Shown here in pieces: positions 9,490 to 18,895 of a DNA stretch of 64,000 nucleotides. The number at the start of each line of letters is the position of its first letter. Positions within the stretch are counted from its first letter, which is position 1. The stretch comes from Neolewinella aquimaris (GTDB lineage: Bacteria; Bacteroidota; Bacteroidia; Chitinophagales; Saprospiraceae). The stretch spans positions 315,548-379,547 of the forward strand of contig NZ_JACIFF010000004.1 of assembly GCF_014197245.1 (NCBI RefSeq), read 5' to 3'. The position numbers were made by a program, and so were the translations under genes. Under the pieces are notes generated by a model. That model made no database searches. It was given only the letters and a program-made list of their open reading frames with translations, and had not been told where the DNA came from.

Positions 9490-10074
9490 TTACCCCCTTG
9501 ACAGCGGCCGGGGAAGGTGCAGCCTCGGGATGTTCCTCCGCTCCTGCGTTCCCGCCCTTAGTTCCGGTTGGGGAAGGTGCTGTAGCACGAAGTTGGGCAG
9601 CTGCAGCAGGGAATCGAGCATGGCGTGGTGGGGGGCGACGGCCAGTTCGTTGTAGGAAGACCTGCCGTTGCAGACGGCCAGGTTGAAGTGTACGCGAGCC
9701 TGGTTAGCAAGCTGAAGCAGGCGGGGGGTGTCTAGCGCGGAAAAACTGAGGCGGGGGTGGGTGATGCCGGCGATCTGCTGGGCGAGGAGTACGGGATTTT
9801 CCCGGTCCTGCTGCCGGGTGATGACCTGCTGTACGGTGCCGCCTTCGTCTACCGTCCAACCGAGCCGTCGCAGGATAATTTCCGTATCGGAACGGCCGTA
9901 ATCGCTGAGCAGGCAAATCCTGACCGCCCGCTTCGCCAGCCACGAGAAAACCGCCTCCGCGCCGGGCATTTTTTCCAGGAAAGCGGTGTTGAGGAAGCGG
10001 TCCATACCCTCCTGCACCCCGACGCACATGTCGTTAAGCCGAAAAACGGCGAGTTGGAGGTGAGAATCGATCAT
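9490..10074 (-). CDS. Degenerate phosphonatase-like HAD-family protein
   Basis: The fold signature is recognisable: a hydrophobic beta-strand motif I region (LQLAVFRLNDMC, residues 7-18), motif II (ICLLSDYGRSDTEIILRRLGW) and a tail like phosphonatase-like hydrolases (DTPRLLQLANQA, APHHAMLDSLLQLPNFVLQ). The motif I nucleophile position reads FRLND instead of FDxxG. The usual GDTPxD motif is reduced to ALDTP, and the cap domain seems to be absent. It is therefore probably catalytically inactive or has another role. It lies directly upstream of ftsY with a 32-bp gap. The last 30 residues (PELRAGTQERRNIP onward) look unconserved. The family call is by motif reading only. Confidence 0.55.
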   Translation of the reverse strand: MIDSHLQLAVFRLNDMCVGVQEGMDRFLNTAFLEKMPGAEAVFSWLAKRAVRICLLSDYGRSDTEIILRRLGWTVDEGGTVQQVITRQQDRENPVLLAQQIAGITHPRLSFSALDTPRLLQLANQARVHFNLAVCNGRSSYNELAVAPHHAMLDSLLQLPNFVLQHLPQPELRAGTQERRNIPRLHLPRPLSRG

Positions 10075-10283
10075 GCGGTGATTAGGATGGTAGGACAGGG
10101 CGGTTGGGTAGCAGTCAGCAAGGCACTAACTAAGTGAAGGGCAGATATTTACAACCACGAAGCTAAAGGACCGGATGCACACGGCGCGCTTACTATGAAC
10201 GATTTAATCTAGGTTTAATGTTGTGGTCCGTTTTTCGCCCGTTTGCTTACAAACCCTTAATGGTTGGTGTACGTTGTAGACCC

Positions 10284-11102
10284 ATGAAGCAAGAAAGGCT
10301 GGCCTCGGGCATTCTTCACCACACGATATACCGACAGGACGACGCCTTCGACTGGATGATCTTTATCCACGGCGCGGGGGGCAGCTCCATCACCTGGAAA
10401 CATCAGGTAAAGGCCTTCAAACCCTTCTTCAACCTGCTGCTGATCGATATGCGCGACCACGGTTACAGCAAGGATCTCGAGCCCGAATACAGTACTTATG
10501 ATTTCGATATCGTAACCGACGACGTACTGCGGACGATCGACCACGTAGGCATTCGCCGCGCGCACTTTTTGTCGCTCTCCCTCGGGAGCATCGTGCTGCA
10601 GCGGCTGTACGACCGTCGGCCCGACCTGATCCAATCAATGATTATGGCCGGCGGGGTGTTTAAGGCCGACTGGAAGATTCGCCTGTTTGCCCACAGCGGC
10701 AAATTTCTCAGCTACTTCGTTCCCTTCCGGTGGATCTACGATACCTTCATCATGATCGTACTGCCCCGCGAAAATCACGCTCCCAGTCGCCGGCTCTACC
10801 GCCTGCAATCAAAGAAGCTGACGCCCACCGAATTTCTTAAGTGGTTGGGACTGTACCGCGACTTCTTCTCGATCGTCAAGCGGTTCTACCGGCGCAAGCT
10901 GCGCACTTCCAGTCTGATCGTAATGGGGGGGCAGGACCACGTGTTCCTGGAAGCAGCCCAGCGCTTTGCACAGAAGCAAGCCCACCACGCGGAATTAGTC
11001 GTACTGGACGGCTGCGGTCACCTCTGCAATCTGGAGGAAGTGCAGCGATTTAACGAGGCCGTGCTGAAATTTCTGAAAAAACCGGTAGCACCGGTGGTCT
11101 AG
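10284..11102 (+). CDS. Alpha/beta-fold hydrolase
   Basis: Predicted cytosolic alpha/beta hydrolase of unknown substrate. FIHGAGGSSITWKHQ carries the HG oxyanion motif. LLLIDMRDHGYSKDLEPEYS follows, then the nucleophile elbow FLSLSLGSIVLQ, in which the usual G-x-S-x-G has lost its first Gly. The acid is in GGQDHVFLEAAQ and the general base in DGCGHLCNLEE. I chose the ATG at 10284 (MKQERLASGILHHTI) because the family usually starts just before this strand; in-frame ATGs at 10218 and 10260 are possible. It converges on atpC with stop codons overlapping in a shared CTAG. Confidence 0.82.
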   Translation: MKQERLASGILHHTIYRQDDAFDWMIFIHGAGGSSITWKHQVKAFKPFFNLLLIDMRDHGYSKDLEPEYSTYDFDIVTDDVLRTIDHVGIRRAHFLSLSLGSIVLQRLYDRRPDLIQSMIMAGGVFKADWKIRLFAHSGKFLSYFVPFRWIYDTFIMIVLPRENHAPSRRLYRLQSKKLTPTEFLKWLGLYRDFFSIVKRFYRRKLRTSSLIVMGGQDHVFLEAAQRFAQKQAHHAELVVLDGCGHLCNLEEVQRFNEAVLKFLKKPVAPVV

Positions 11103-11410
11103 CGCATGTTGCGGGCTCCCTGTACGAGCAGGTTTACCTCATTGTTGAGTACCTCTACGAAGCCCCGGTCGATGGTGAAGGTCAGGCTCCGGTTTGGAGT
11201 ACTTTCCTTGGTCATGCCGTTGGTATCCTCACTGTAGAAGCTGTACTCTCCCGTACCGGTCACTACGGTTACGCGGCCGGCGGTCAGGCTGGAGACGAGG
11301 GGAGCGTGATTATCGAGCAGCTGAAAACTCCCATCGGTTCCGGGCAGGGACACCTTGGTCACGTTGCCGTTGAAGATGGTGCGATCGGGGGTAAGGACGG
11401 AGATCTTCAT
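11099..11410 (-). CDS. atpC: ATP synthase F1 epsilon subunit
   Basis: Epsilon is the rotor-stalk subunit of F1. The 103-aa frame begins MKISVLTPDRTIFNGNVTKV and continues with the beta-sandwich domain (LPGTDGSFQLLDNHAPLVSS, LTAGRV). The inhibitory C-terminal helical hairpin of the E. coli protein is absent, as in many Bacteroidota. It lies downstream of atpD, separated by a large inverted repeat. Only beta and epsilon are here, so the remaining atp genes must be elsewhere. Confidence 0.93.
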   Translation of the reverse strand: MKISVLTPDRTIFNGNVTKVSLPGTDGSFQLLDNHAPLVSSLTAGRVTVVTGTGEYSFYSEDTNGMTKESTPNRSLTFTIDRGFVEVLNNEVNLLVQGARNMR

Positions 11411-11428
11411 GGGTAGTAGTGTGGTGTG

Positions 11429-11487
11429 GTAGTACGGTAGTACGGTAGTACGGTACTATCATACTACCGTACTACCGTACTACTTTT

Positions 11488-11490
<3 letters not shown>
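11429..11490 (+). terminator. 22-bp perfect hairpin with T-run between atpD and atpC
   Basis: Left arm 11429-11450 and right arm 11462-11483 pair over 22 bp with an 11-nt loop. The arms are made of tandem 8-bp GGTAGTAC units and their complements. The plus strand continues with TTTTTT (11484-11489), so read from plus to minus gene direction it is an intrinsic terminator facing against atpD-atpC. In the atp direction it is only an intercistronic stem. It may stop antisense transcripts from the convergent hydrolase gene. Confidence 0.7.
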
Positions 11491-12999
<1,509 letters not shown>

Positions 13000-13043
13000 T
13001 TATCTGAGCTTCTTAGTCGTGGAAGGGGGTTACAATTGAGGCG

Positions 13044-13051
13044 CAAAAGTA
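13044..13051 (-). promoter_or_regulatory. Likely -7 box for atpD-atpC
   Basis: TACTTTTG on the minus strand fits TAnnTTTG and lies 45 bp upstream of the atpD ATG. A clear -33 TTTG is not seen at 19-21 nt. The 166-bp divergent region up to 13,166 otherwise holds only a weak plus-strand TACATTTA (13136-13143) ahead of the HD gene. Confidence 0.45.
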
Positions 13052-13165
13052 CGAAAGGTTTTTAAATGAAGCAGCTATTCCGCAGCTATTCGGTCAAGCA
13101 CGGCAATCCGAATGTACCCGCGATCGGATAATTGCTACATTTAGACCACCTAACCCCCTCCCCAA

Positions 13166-13732
13166 ATGGGCCACCGCAGGACCATCCTCTACCGCGCCGG
13201 ACGCTACGTGACCGAGTTGCTCATTCAGCAGTTACCGACCGATCGGGTCTTCCACAACCTCCACCATACCATCAACGTGATGCAGGGAGCCCTGAAGATC
13301 GGAAAAGCCGAGGGCCTCACGGAGCAAGAACTTGAAATCGTTATGCTTGCCGCCTGGTTTCACGATACCGGCCACATCAAGACCTACACCGGCCACGAAC
13401 AAGTAAGCATAGCTATCGCCCGCGACTGGCTGACGACCGAGGGATATCCCCAGGACCAAATCGACACCGTGCTGCGGTGCATAGAGGTCACCACCATGCC
13501 GCAGCGCCCCACCAATAAGATCGAGGCCGTAATGTGCGACGCCGACCTCTATCACCTCTCCTTCAATACCTACGACCACTACCAGGAAATGCTCCGCGAA
13601 GAGTGGCGACGCGAACTCGGCATCGAAGTCTCCGACGAAGACTGGAACAAGCAAAACGACGCCTTCCTGCAAAGTCACCAGTACTTCACGAAGTACGGAC
13701 AGGAAGTCCTGGAATGCCGCAAGAGCATCTAG
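13166..13732 (+). CDS. HD-domain phosphohydrolase-like protein
   Basis: Predicted metal-dependent phosphohydrolase of the HD superfamily. Metal ligands are visible in order: His in VFHNLHHTINVM (about residue 30-34), the His-Asp pair in AAWFHDTGHIKTYTGHE (about 71-80) and Asp in VMCDADLYHLS (about 124-129). The 188-aa protein has no extra domain. In Bacteroidota this HD type is often fused to a Pycsar-effector-type membrane domain. Here it stands alone, and a lone membrane protein of that kind is at 52,844. Substrate unknown. Confidence 0.8.
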   Translation: MGHRRTILYRAGRYVTELLIQQLPTDRVFHNLHHTINVMQGALKIGKAEGLTEQELEIVMLAAWFHDTGHIKTYTGHEQVSIAIARDWLTTEGYPQDQIDTVLRCIEVTTMPQRPTNKIEAVMCDADLYHLSFNTYDHYQEMLREEWRRELGIEVSDEDWNKQNDAFLQSHQYFTKYGQEVLECRKSI

Positions 13733-13765
13733 ACAGGGACCGCAGGAAGTAAATAGCAACCTTAA

Positions 13766-13797
13766 TTTGCTCCTTAATAGCAATATTGCTATATTTG
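13766..13797 (+). promoter_or_regulatory. Promoter with overlapping ArsR-type operator palindrome
   Basis: TTTG (13766-13769), 20 nt, then TATATTTG (13790-13797) is a perfect Bacteroidota promoter, 17 bp upstream of the DUF6428 ATG. A perfect 16-bp palindrome ATAGCAATATTGCTAT (13777-13792) covers the spacer and the start of the -7 box. This is the layout and base composition of ArsR/SmtB-family operators, and an arsR gene is second in the operon. Autorepression by ArsR, lifted by metal, is inferred. Confidence 0.78.
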
Positions 13798-13813
13798 CAT
13801 ACAAATCACCAGT

Positions 13814-14293
13814 ATGCTACTCTCCGAACTCTCCGCTTTTCTCCGCCAGTCGAAACAACTCGCGATCGTGCTACCCGACGGCAGCCTGGTCCCCCGCCAC
13901 TTTCACGTGACCGAAGTGGGTGAAGTAACGCGCCGCTTTATCGACTGCGGTGGAACCCGTCGCCACGAGCGAGTGGTCAACCTGCAACTGTGGAGCGCCA
14001 ACGATTACGATCACCGGCTTGCCCCGGAAAAATTTTCCCACATCCTCGATCTGGCCCAGCGTGAGTTGGGAATAGGCAACCTCGAGGTCGAAGTGGAGTA
14101 CCAGGGAGCCGAAACCATCCAAAAATTCGGATTGGCCATCGTAGACGACCGCCTGCAGCTTACCGGTAAAGCAACCGATTGCCTTGCCAAGGACAACTGT
14201 GGGATTCCCCCGGCAAAAAAGCTGGTCTCCCTGGGGAATTTTGTCGCCAAACCATCCGCCACCAGTTGTGCCCCCGGCTCGGGCTGCTGTTAA
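13814..14293 (+). CDS. DUF6428 family protein
   Basis: I recognise this 159-aa protein as the DUF6428 family, a Bacteroidota group usually found next to ArsR regulators and metal-efflux genes; its function is unknown. It begins MLLSELSAFLRQSKQLAIVL and has PRHFHVTEVGEVTRRFIDCG and NLQLWSANDYDHRLAPEKFS. The C-terminus has Cys residues (ATDCLAKDNCGIPPAKK, SCAPGSGCC) that could bind thiophilic metals. It is the first gene of the ArsR operon, with arsR 10 bp downstream. Confidence 0.75.
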   Translation: MLLSELSAFLRQSKQLAIVLPDGSLVPRHFHVTEVGEVTRRFIDCGGTRRHERVVNLQLWSANDYDHRLAPEKFSHILDLAQRELGIGNLEVEVEYQGAETIQKFGLAIVDDRLQLTGKATDCLAKDNCGIPPAKKLVSLGNFVAKPSATSCAPGSGCC

Positions 14294-14303
14294 TCGACCG
14301 ACC

Positions 14304-14636
14304 ATGGGAGTAACCAAAACGGAAGCCTACACCGCGCCGCAGCTTGAACTAGCCGGTCTGTGCAAAGTGCTTGGCCACCCGGCCCGCATCGCCATACTTG
14401 AAAAATTGCTGGCTACCGATTGCTGTATTTGCCGTGACCTCACGGACGAGATCGACCTCGCCCAACCGACGGTATCCCGCCACCTGAAGGAGCTAAAAGA
14501 TGCCGGATTAATCGCCGGAAGCACCGACGGCAACACCGTGAAGTACTGTATCGACCGGGAGCGATGGCTGGAGATCAGTGGCTTGATTGATACCTTCTTT
14601 GCTCGGCTGCCCGACTGCCAGCTTCCCGGTTGCTGA
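14304..14636 (+). CDS. arsR: ArsR/SmtB-family metal-responsive repressor
   Basis: 110-aa winged-helix repressor. The helix-turn-helix region reads GHPARIAILEKLLATDCCIC followed by RDLTDEIDLAQPTVSRHLKE. The Cys pairs DCCIC (about residues 36-40) and the C-terminal DCQLPGC are candidate metal ligands, an arrangement known for arsenite or Cu/Cd sensors of this family. I start at the ATG at 14304 (MGVTKTEAYTAPQLEL); the longer frame would overlap the upstream gene. It probably binds the palindrome at 13777-13792. As the first regulator of the island it may control the efflux genes that follow. Confidence 0.9.
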   Translation: MGVTKTEAYTAPQLELAGLCKVLGHPARIAILEKLLATDCCICRDLTDEIDLAQPTVSRHLKELKDAGLIAGSTDGNTVKYCIDRERWLEISGLIDTFFARLPDCQLPGC

Positions 14637-14682
14637 ACTTAAGGAGCACGGTAAGCGTATATTTAACCGTTACTACCGTACC

Positions 14683-15096
14683 GTGATTCGCATTTTCCCC
14701 CTCTTCCTGGCTTTACTTATGCTCGTCGGCTCCGTCGGCGTGACGGTGAGTCGCCATTTCTGCATGGGAGAAATGAAGTCGCTGACCCTTTTCGGTAAGA
14801 GCGATGTCTGCGAAATGGCCGTGGCGGAAAAGCCGGTCTGCCCCCTGCACGCCTCGCCCGAGAAAAAGGGGTGCTGCGACGACGAGTACGAGTTGGTAAA
14901 GTGGGACAACGACCGCCAGCTCGCCGATGCACCGGCGCTTCCCGCGATTGCCTGGGCCTTGACCGCACCCACTCCGCCTGCTTTCCCCGAATTTGCGCTG
15001 CACCTGCGTGCCCGCCCGAATAAGACCTTTCAGCACTACCGACCGCCGCCGATCATAATTGACGTGCCGCGCCGCTTTCAGGTCTTCCGTATTTAG
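14683..15096 (+). CDS. HYC_CC_PP family secreted protein
   Basis: A small exported cysteine-containing family known from Bacteroidota metal-efflux loci. From the GTG at 14683 it starts with a signal peptide (IRIFPLFLALLMLVGSVGVT). The family signatures then follow: SRHFCMGE in place of HYC, the CC pair in KGCCDDEYELVKW, and YRPPPI near the end. I chose the GTG because the hydrophobic region should be N-terminal; a TTG at 14587 would add 32 residues and overlap arsR. It lies 71 bp upstream of the CusA gene. Metal binding in the periplasm is inferred. Confidence 0.65.
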   Translation: MIRIFPLFLALLMLVGSVGVTVSRHFCMGEMKSLTLFGKSDVCEMAVAEKPVCPLHASPEKKGCCDDEYELVKWDNDRQLADAPALPAIAWALTAPTPPAFPEFALHLRARPNKTFQHYRPPPIIIDVPRRFQVFRI

Positions 15097-15166
15097 TACC
15101 GCCGCTTTGTCCGACATGCCTTCCGCCCCCCGCGGAGGGCTCTTCTCGTTGTGATAATGTACCGGC

Positions 15167-18100
15167 ATGTTAGCTACTATTATTCGTTTTTTCCTGGAGA
15201 ATAAGCTGGTTGTCTGGCTGTTGCTCCTCGCCTTTGTGGGCTGGGGACTGGCCACCGCGCCCTTCGATTTCGACCTTAAATTTCTGCCCCGTGACCCGGT
15301 GGCCGTCGACGCCATTCCCGACATCGGCGAGAACCAGCAGATCGTATTTACGCGCTGGCCCGGACAGTCGCCGCAGGACGTAGAAAATCAGGTGACCTAC
15401 CCCCTCACCTCCGCCCTGCTCGGCATCCCCGGCGTGCGCAGCGTGCGCTCCAACTCCATGTTCGGCTTCTCCAGCATCTACCTGATTTTCGAGGAGGACA
15501 TCGAGTTTTACTGGTCCCGCAGCCGCATCCTGGAAAAACTCAACAGCCTCCCCGCCGGCGTACTGCCCGACAACGTTGTGCCCACCCTGGGCCCGGACGC
15601 CACCGCCCTCGGACAGGTCTACTGGTACACCCTCGAAGGCCGCGACCCCGACGGCAACCCGGTGGGCGGCTGGGACCTCGACGAACTTCGTTCCACCCAG
15701 GACTTTTACGTGCGCTACGGCCTCAGCGCGGCCGGTGGCGTGAGTGAAGTGGCCAGCATCGGCGGTTTCGTAAAGGAATACCAGGTGGACGTCGACCCGG
15801 AAAAAATGCGGGTGTACGGCATTACCCTCGACCAGGTCATGCAGTCTGTCCGCGGTAGTAACCTCGACGTCGGTGCCGCTACCCTGGAGATCAACCTGGC
15901 GGAGTACTTCGTGCGCGGCCTCGGCTATTTACAGAACCTCGAGGACCTGGAAAGTGCCGTCGTATCCGAGGTGAACAACGTGCCGATCCGCCTCAGTGAC
16001 ATTGCCCGTGTAAACGTAGGCCCCGCCGAACGACGCGGGCTTCTCGATAAATCCGGTGCCGAAGCCGTCGGCGGCGTGGTAGTGGCGCGTTACGGTGCCA
16101 ATCCGCTCGAAGTCATCGACAACGTCAAGGCCAAAATCGCCGAGCTCGCCCCCGGACTGCCCCGCCGGGAACTGGAGGACGGCACGATCAGCCAGGTCAC
16201 CATCGTCCCCTTTTACGACCGCAGCGGCCTGATCAAGGAAACGATCGGCACCCTGGAGGAAGCCCTCACGCTGGAAATTTTGATCACGGCCATCGTGGTC
16301 ATACTTCTCCTCTTCAATTTAAAATCTTCCCTCCTCGTCGCCGGCACCCTCCCCGTGGCCGTCCTTATGTGCTTCATCGCCATGCGCTACTTCGGGGTGG
16401 ATGCCAACATCGTCGCGCTGTCCGGCATTGCCATTGCCATCGGTACCATGGTCGATATGGGCATCGTACTGACCGAGAGTATGGTGTACCGCCTCAACAA
16501 CGCCCCGCCCGGCGAGAGCAGACTGGAGAGCATCTACGAGGCTACGGTGGAGGTGGCGTCGGCGGTCATCACGGCGGTGGCGACGACCATCATCAGTTTC
16601 CTGCCCGTCTTCACCATGGAGGCGGCCGAGGGTAAGCTGTTCCGTCCGCTGGCCTTCACCAAGACCTTCGCCCTCATCGCGGCCATCTTCGTTTCGATCG
16701 CCTTTATTCCCGCGTTGGCGGACCAGGTTTTCAGACTCGACCGTCACGGCAAGCGGCGCAAAATTCTCTCCAACCTCCTATTGATCGGTGCCGGCATCGC
16801 GGCCTGGATCTTCGTGGCCTGGTGGTTGGGTCTCATCGCCATCCTGGCCGGTTTACTGGGCGTTGCCCTGGCGGTACTGGAGCAGAGGGGCGGGGACGCA
16901 GGTGCGGTGGACGTCCGGAAAAGCAGGGGCAATTGGTTGCAAGCCGCCGTCAACGTGCTCATCGCCCTCACCCTCGCGTGGCTGCTGGCGGGCTACTGGT
17001 TGCCGCTGGGTGTAGAAAAATCACAGGCCTTCAACTTCCTGTTCGTGGTGGTTGTGGCCGGCGGCTTGCTCGGCTTTTTCTGGCTGGTGATTTACTCCTA
17101 TGCCTCCATCCTGCGGTTTCTCCTGCGGGTGAAATTCCTCTTTCTCCTCCTGATCACCCTCATCGTGATCGCGGGGGTAAGCATTTACCGGACCATTGGA
17201 CAGGAGTTCATGCCCGCCCTGGGCGAGGGAGCCTTCTTGCTTATGCCCACCGCCATGCCCCACGCCGGGGTAGCCGAGAACCTGAACAACCTGCGCACCC
17301 TCGATATGGCCGTCACCACCATCCCCGAGGTGGAATCGGTGGTCGGCAAGGCGGGCCGGGTCAACAGTCCGCTCGATCCCGCACCACTGTCCATGTACGA
17401 GAACATGATCCAGTATAAGAGCGAGTACGCCACCGACGAGAACGGCCGGCGACTGCGCTTCCGGGCCGCCGACGACGGCAACTGGGTGACCCGGTCGGAC
17501 GGTGCATACCCGTTGGACGGGGTATCGACCGAAAACCTCATTCCCGACCCCAACGGCCAGTACTTCCGCCAGTGGCGCGATCACATCCGGAGTCCCGACG
17601 ACATCTGGAACGAGATCATCAGCGCGGTGAACCTGCCCGGCGTCACTTCCGCCCCCAAACTGCAGCCGATCGAAACCCGCCTCGTCATGCTGCAAACCGG
17701 TATGCGCGCCCCCATGGGGATCAAGGTCCGGGGCACCGACCTGCGCCAGATCGAGGCCTTCGGCCTCGATCTCGAACGCGAGCTGCGGGAAGTGGAAGGC
17801 GTCAAGGACGCAGCGGTGTACGCCGACCGCATTGTAGGCAAACCTTACCTACTCCTGGACGTGAAGCGCGACGCCATTGCCCGCTACGGTCTTTCGGTCA
17901 CGGCCGTGCAGCAGCAGATTCAGGCTACGGTGGGCGGTATGCTCATGACCACCACGGTAGAAGGCCGCGAACGCTACGCCGTACGGCTCCGGTATCCCCG
18001 GGAGCTGAGGAATGATCCTGAATCGATCCGTCGCATCCTGGTCCCCGCCGGGAACGGCCGTCAGATCCCCCTCGGTGACCTCATCGACATTCGCTACGAA

Positions 18101-18895
18101 CAGGGGCCGCAGTCGATCAAGAGCGAGGACGGCTTCCTCGTTGGCTACGTCCTCTTCGACAAGCTAGAGGGCTACTCCGAAGTAGAGGTGGTCGAAAACG
18201 CCACGAACTACCTGAACAGCCTGGTCGCTGCCGATCAGCTGGAGATTCCCGCTGGCATCAGCTACCGCTTTGCGGGCAATTACGAGCAGCAGGTGCGGGC
18301 CGACGCTCGACTCAAGCTGGTACTACCAATCGCCCTGGCGCTCATCTTTCTTATCCTCTACTTCCAGTTTCGGTCGGTGACGGTGGCGCTGATGGTGTTC
18401 AGCGGAGTATTTGTTGCCTTCTCCGGAGGCTTCCTCCTGCTGGGGGGCTACGCCAATCCGGACTTCCTCGACTTCAACTTCTTCGGCACTAACCTGCGCG
18501 ACCTCTTCCAGATGCGCACCATCAACCTCAGCGTGGCGGTCTGGGTCGGCTTCCTGGCCCTGTTCGGCATCGCCACCGACGACGGGGTGCTCGTGGCCAC
18601 CTTCCTGCGCGACAGTTTCGAGCGCAACGAGCCGACTACGGTGCAGGAAGTACGCGATGCAGTAGTGGAGGGCGGCCTGCGCCGGGTAAGACCGGCCATG
18701 ATGACCACCGCCACCACCATTCTGGCCCTCCTGCCCGTACTGACGGCAACCGGCCGTGGGGCCGATATTATGCTACCCATGGCGATCCCCAGTTTCGGGG
18801 GCATGCTCTTCCAGGTGGTGACCATGTTTACCGTGCCGGTGCTGTGGTCGCTGCGGGCGGAGTGGCGGGTAAAACGAAAAATGAAACGGGGATGA
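15167..18895 (+). CDS. cusA: CusA-type heavy-metal RND efflux pump
   Basis: Inner-membrane proton-driven RND transporter of the HME group, expelling Cu(I)/Ag(I) or related cations through a periplasmic channel. It begins MLATIIRFFLENKLVVWLLL and has DAIPDIGENQQIVFTRWPGQ. IAIGTMVDMGIVLTE lies in the TM4 region with the proton-relay Asp, and GIATDDGVLV is the matching TM10 site. At 1242 aa it is about 200 residues longer than E. coli CusA. Residues of about 524-645 form an insertion with roughly four extra hydrophobic segments. Its stop TGA overlaps the tolC ATG (ATGA), so tolC is translationally coupled. Metal specificity (copper) is inferred from the neighbours. Confidence 0.9.
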   Translation: MLATIIRFFLENKLVVWLLLLAFVGWGLATAPFDFDLKFLPRDPVAVDAIPDIGENQQIVFTRWPGQSPQDVENQVTYPLTSALLGIPGVRSVRSNSMFGFSSIYLIFEEDIEFYWSRSRILEKLNSLPAGVLPDNVVPTLGPDATALGQVYWYTLEGRDPDGNPVGGWDLDELRSTQDFYVRYGLSAAGGVSEVASIGGFVKEYQVDVDPEKMRVYGITLDQVMQSVRGSNLDVGAATLEINLAEYFVRGLGYLQNLEDLESAVVSEVNNVPIRLSDIARVNVGPAERRGLLDKSGAEAVGGVVVARYGANPLEVIDNVKAKIAELAPGLPRRELEDGTISQVTIVPFYDRSGLIKETIGTLEEALTLEILITAIVVILLLFNLKSSLLVAGTLPVAVLMCFIAMRYFGVDANIVALSGIAIAIGTMVDMGIVLTESMVYRLNNAPPGESRLESIYEATVEVASAVITAVATTIISFLPVFTMEAAEGKLFRPLAFTKTFALIAAIFVSIAFIPALADQVFRLDRHGKRRKILSNLLLIGAGIAAWIFVAWWLGLIAILAGLLGVALAVLEQRGGDAGAVDVRKSRGNWLQAAVNVLIALTLAWLLAGYWLPLGVEKSQAFNFLFVVVVAGGLLGFFWLVIYSYASILRFLLRVKFLFLLLITLIVIAGVSIYRTIGQEFMPALGEGAFLLMPTAMPHAGVAENLNNLRTLDMAVTTIPEVESVVGKAGRVNSPLDPAPLSMYENMIQYKSEYATDENGRRLRFRAADDGNWVTRSDGAYPLDGVSTENLIPDPNGQYFRQWRDHIRSPDDIWNEIISAVNLPGVTSAPKLQPIETRLVMLQTGMRAPMGIKVRGTDLRQIEAFGLDLERELREVEGVKDAAVYADRIVGKPYLLLDVKRDAIARYGLSVTAVQQQIQATVGGMLMTTTVEGRERYAVRLRYPRELRNDPESIRRILVPAGNGRQIPLGDLIDIRYEQGPQSIKSEDGFLVGYVLFDKLEGYSEVEVVENATNYLNSLVAADQLEIPAGISYRFAGNYEQQVRADARLKLVLPIALALIFLILYFQFRSVTVALMVFSGVFVAFSGGFLLLGGYANPDFLDFNFFGTNLRDLFQMRTINLSVAVWVGFLALFGIATDDGVLVATFLRDSFERNEPTTVQEVRDAVVEGGLRRVRPAMMTTATTILALLPVLTATGRGADIMLPMAIPSFGGMLFQVVTMFTVPVLWSLRAEWRVKRKMKRG

